DNA of 64,000 bases, taken from NCBI GenBank assembly GCA_038869735.1, contig JAWCQO010000005.1, positions 14,818 to 78,817 on the forward strand, in the 5' to 3' direction. The notes below the pieces were generated by a model that did not search any database, was not told the DNA's origin, and saw only the letters and a program-made list of their open reading frames with translations. The stretch is from Candidatus Anstonellales archaeon. GTDB taxonomy: Archaea; Micrarchaeota; Micrarchaeia; Anstonellales; CG1-02-47-40. The translations under genes and the position numbers were made by a program. Of this stretch, positions 63,787 to 64,000 are shown one piece after another (position 1 is the first letter of the stretch; each line of letters begins with the position of its first letter).

Positions 63787-64000
63787 ATGAAAAATCTTTC
63801 TAAAAAGTTCCAAATACTCGCCTTTGCGCTTCTGCTTCTTGTTGGAGTGCTATACTCCCAAGCAGCGACAACAGCAATAAGCGTAGGAATCACAAGTCTT
63901 TGTTCCTTTATAAAAAATCTCATCCCAGTAATCTCAATGCTCATGCTTGTCGGTGCAGGAGCAGTCTACGCAGGCGGTCAGCTTATGGGAGCAGAAACAA
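63787..64000 (+). CDS. VirB2/TrbC-like pilin (partial, cut by window end)
   Basis: The first 71 residues are visible: basic start MKNLSKKF, a long signal helix ending near SQAA, then SLCSFIKNLIPVISMLMLVG (in part) and GAGAVYAGGQLMGAE, the two-helix layout with a glycine/alanine-rich turn typical of VirB2/TrbC pilins and of CedA1-like pilins. A strong GGAGGAG precedes ATG 63787. The gene continues beyond 64000, so the second helix is incomplete here. Confidence 0.72.
   Translation, partial: MKNLSKKFQILAFALLLLVGVLYSQAATTAISVGITSLCSFIKNLIPVISMLMLVGAGAVYAGGQLMGAET

Overview
The window is a stretch of archaeal chromosome. Archaeal markers are TATA-binding protein (TBP), TFE, RpoF, ribosomal protein L21e, a Nop5-type C/D sRNP core protein, aTrm56, a DUF655 protein, a DRG-type GTPase, PyrBI, type II methionine aminopeptidase, intron-bearing tRNAs, TATA boxes about 26 nt upstream of leaderless starts, and a class III (archaeal pilin) signal peptide. 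Short proteins, tight gene packing, a 23S rRNA gene with no 16S or 5S beside it, and unusual tRNA introns suggest a DPANN lineage, perhaps close to Micrarchaeota or Diapherotrites. That placement is inference and was not tested by phylogeny.

Layout. 0-6 kb: a small membrane protein, GlyRS, Nop5, a phosphoesterase and a GNAT acetyltransferase, with an 86-bp triplication at the Nop5/phosphoesterase junction, then tRNA-Pro, a two-intron tRNA-Ala and an orphan gene. 6-9.2 kb: a 23S rRNA gene with its own promoter, a structured leader and a flanking processing stem. 9.4-23.9 kb: a seven-gene minus-strand operon of large membrane and cysteine-rich surface proteins. 23.9-34.7 kb: Dus, TBP, the L21e-RpoF-DUF655-KsgA group, tRNA-Arg with two introns, a coiled-coil protein, a flavin reductase-like protein, DRG, a small metallopeptidase and PheT. 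34.9-37.8 kb: a VirB4-type ATPase with its N-terminal part encoded separately, plus a wHTH/coiled-coil protein. 37.9-49.7 kb: MarC, a YchF/OBG GTPase, an aminotransferase, a GT-C-like protein, Map, a HAD phosphatase, Tmk, PyrB-PyrI, Trm56, TFE and three tRNAs. 49.9-64 kb: a strand-composition switch, a PRC-barrel protein, a pilin-like cluster, a zinc-module protein, polyprenyl synthase, two GT2 glycosyltransferases, a 1,443-aa surface coiled-coil protein and the start of a VirB2/TrbC-like pilin gene cut by the window edge.

The most notable content is a dispersed set resembling a type IV secretion or DNA-import machine of the Ced/Ted type: six tandem VirB6/CedA-like membrane proteins with a shared core but different ectodomains, a split VirB4/CedB-like ATPase, and a VirB2-like pilin next to a giant anchored coiled-coil protein. 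No relaxase or coupling protein is visible, so DNA uptake or cell-cell contact fits better than classical conjugation. Other points are T-loop introns at the same place in three tRNAs, the 86-bp repeat whose period keeps the stop/start overlap, a TBP whose halves have been homogenised, and a sharp GC-skew flip near 50 kb.
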